Shown: positions 63,939-64,000 of the stretch, one piece after another
Numbering within the stretch: the first letter of the stretch is position 1
How the letters are laid out: each line of letters opens with the position of its first letter
Source: Natronohydrobacter thiooxidans
GTDB lineage: Bacteria; Pseudomonadota; Alphaproteobacteria; Rhodobacterales; Rhodobacteraceae
DNA length: 64,000 bases
Assembly (NCBI RefSeq): GCF_001884735.1
Contig: NZ_MJAP01000014.1
Coordinates: 1-64,000, forward strand
Direction of reading: 5' to 3'
Position numbers and translations under genes: made by a program
The notes under the pieces: generated by a model
The model's input: the letters and a program-made list of their open reading frames with translations, nothing else
What the model was told of the DNA's origin: nothing
Databases searched by the model: none

Positions 63939-64000
63939 ATGAAGATCTTTCACTGTCCGGGCTGCCGCGCTGATCTTTACTTCGACAATCTGGCCTGCAG
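63939..64000 (+). CDS. Zinc-ribbon protein, N-terminal fragment (runs off the window)
   Basis: Twenty codons (MKIFHCPGCRADLYFDNLAC) are visible before the window ends. The CxxC pair and a third Cys form the start of a zinc ribbon. The pattern resembles DUF2248-type putative zinc-binding metallopeptidases, which begin with such a ribbon. An AGAGGTAA ribosome site precedes the ATG. The product and end are unknown from this window. Confidence 0.6.
   Translation, partial: MKIFHCPGCRADLYFDNLAC

Overview
The window is chromosomal DNA of a high-GC alphaproteobacterium, almost certainly a member of the Rhodobacterales (Rhodobacter/Paracoccus/Roseobacter type). The main reasons are a gene transfer agent (GTA) cluster in the exact RcGTA gene order, an alpha-type SspB beside clpXP, a PccR-type regulator linked to pccB, pccA and methylmalonyl-CoA mutase, and a narR/narK1/narK2/narGHJI block of the Paracoccus type. 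There is no insertion sequence, CRISPR array or integrase. Coding density is very high, with many ATGA start/stop overlaps.

Region 1 (1-12729, + strand) is the structural part of a GTA from the portal gene to the long tail-fibre/baseplate protein (orfg3 to orfg15), plus one conserved trailing gene. The terminase genes should lie just upstream of the window. The genes are nearly all end-overlapping. The exception is the major capsid gene, which is bracketed by two intergenic hairpins. An ABC-F ATPase follows (12952-14763).

Region 2 (14800-29758) is for anaerobic nitrate respiration. It holds a divergent NarR-like Crp/Fnr regulator, a universal stress protein, two separate nitrate/nitrite transporters (NarK1 and NarK2), the membrane nitrate reductase NarGHI with its chaperone NarJ, a parvulin-type isomerase and moeA. 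A separate FNR-box promoter then drives a DUF2478 gene and a mogA/moaB-like gene. Transport, catalysis, enzyme maturation and molybdenum cofactor supply are thus grouped, with FNR-type boxes at 15552, 15689, 28571 and 28655.

Region 3 (29895-43486) is housekeeping: sspB, fumC, clpX and clpP, an rRNA methyltransferase coupled to a PIN protein, Entner-Doudoroff dehydratase (edd) behind a LacI-type operator, an M48 protease, a ZIP metal transporter with an Irr/ICE-like operator, an SDR, a UbiH-like monooxygenase and two small genes that share one operator sequence.

Region 4 (42095-53675) is the propionyl-CoA to succinyl-CoA route: pccR, two transporters, pccB, several small uncharacterised genes (including a tandem pair of 46-47 residue lipoprotein-like peptides), pccA and methylmalonyl-CoA mutase. 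TTTGCAAA boxes, the motif reported for PccR in Rhodobacter sphaeroides, stand in front of both pccR and pccB.

Region 5 (53727-64000) is mixed core metabolism: doxX, holC, pepA, a MipA/OmpV outer-membrane protein, cmk, a purine phosphoribosyltransferase, lysE-type exporter, fabI, pdxH, a two-domain cold-shock protein, a DUF192 protein, tRNA-Pro(UGG), a SLC13-type permease and the first codons of a zinc-ribbon protein cut by the window edge.

All family assignments are from reading the translations; no database search was run. The only gene-free stretch longer than 300 bases is 28379-28725, which is annotated below.
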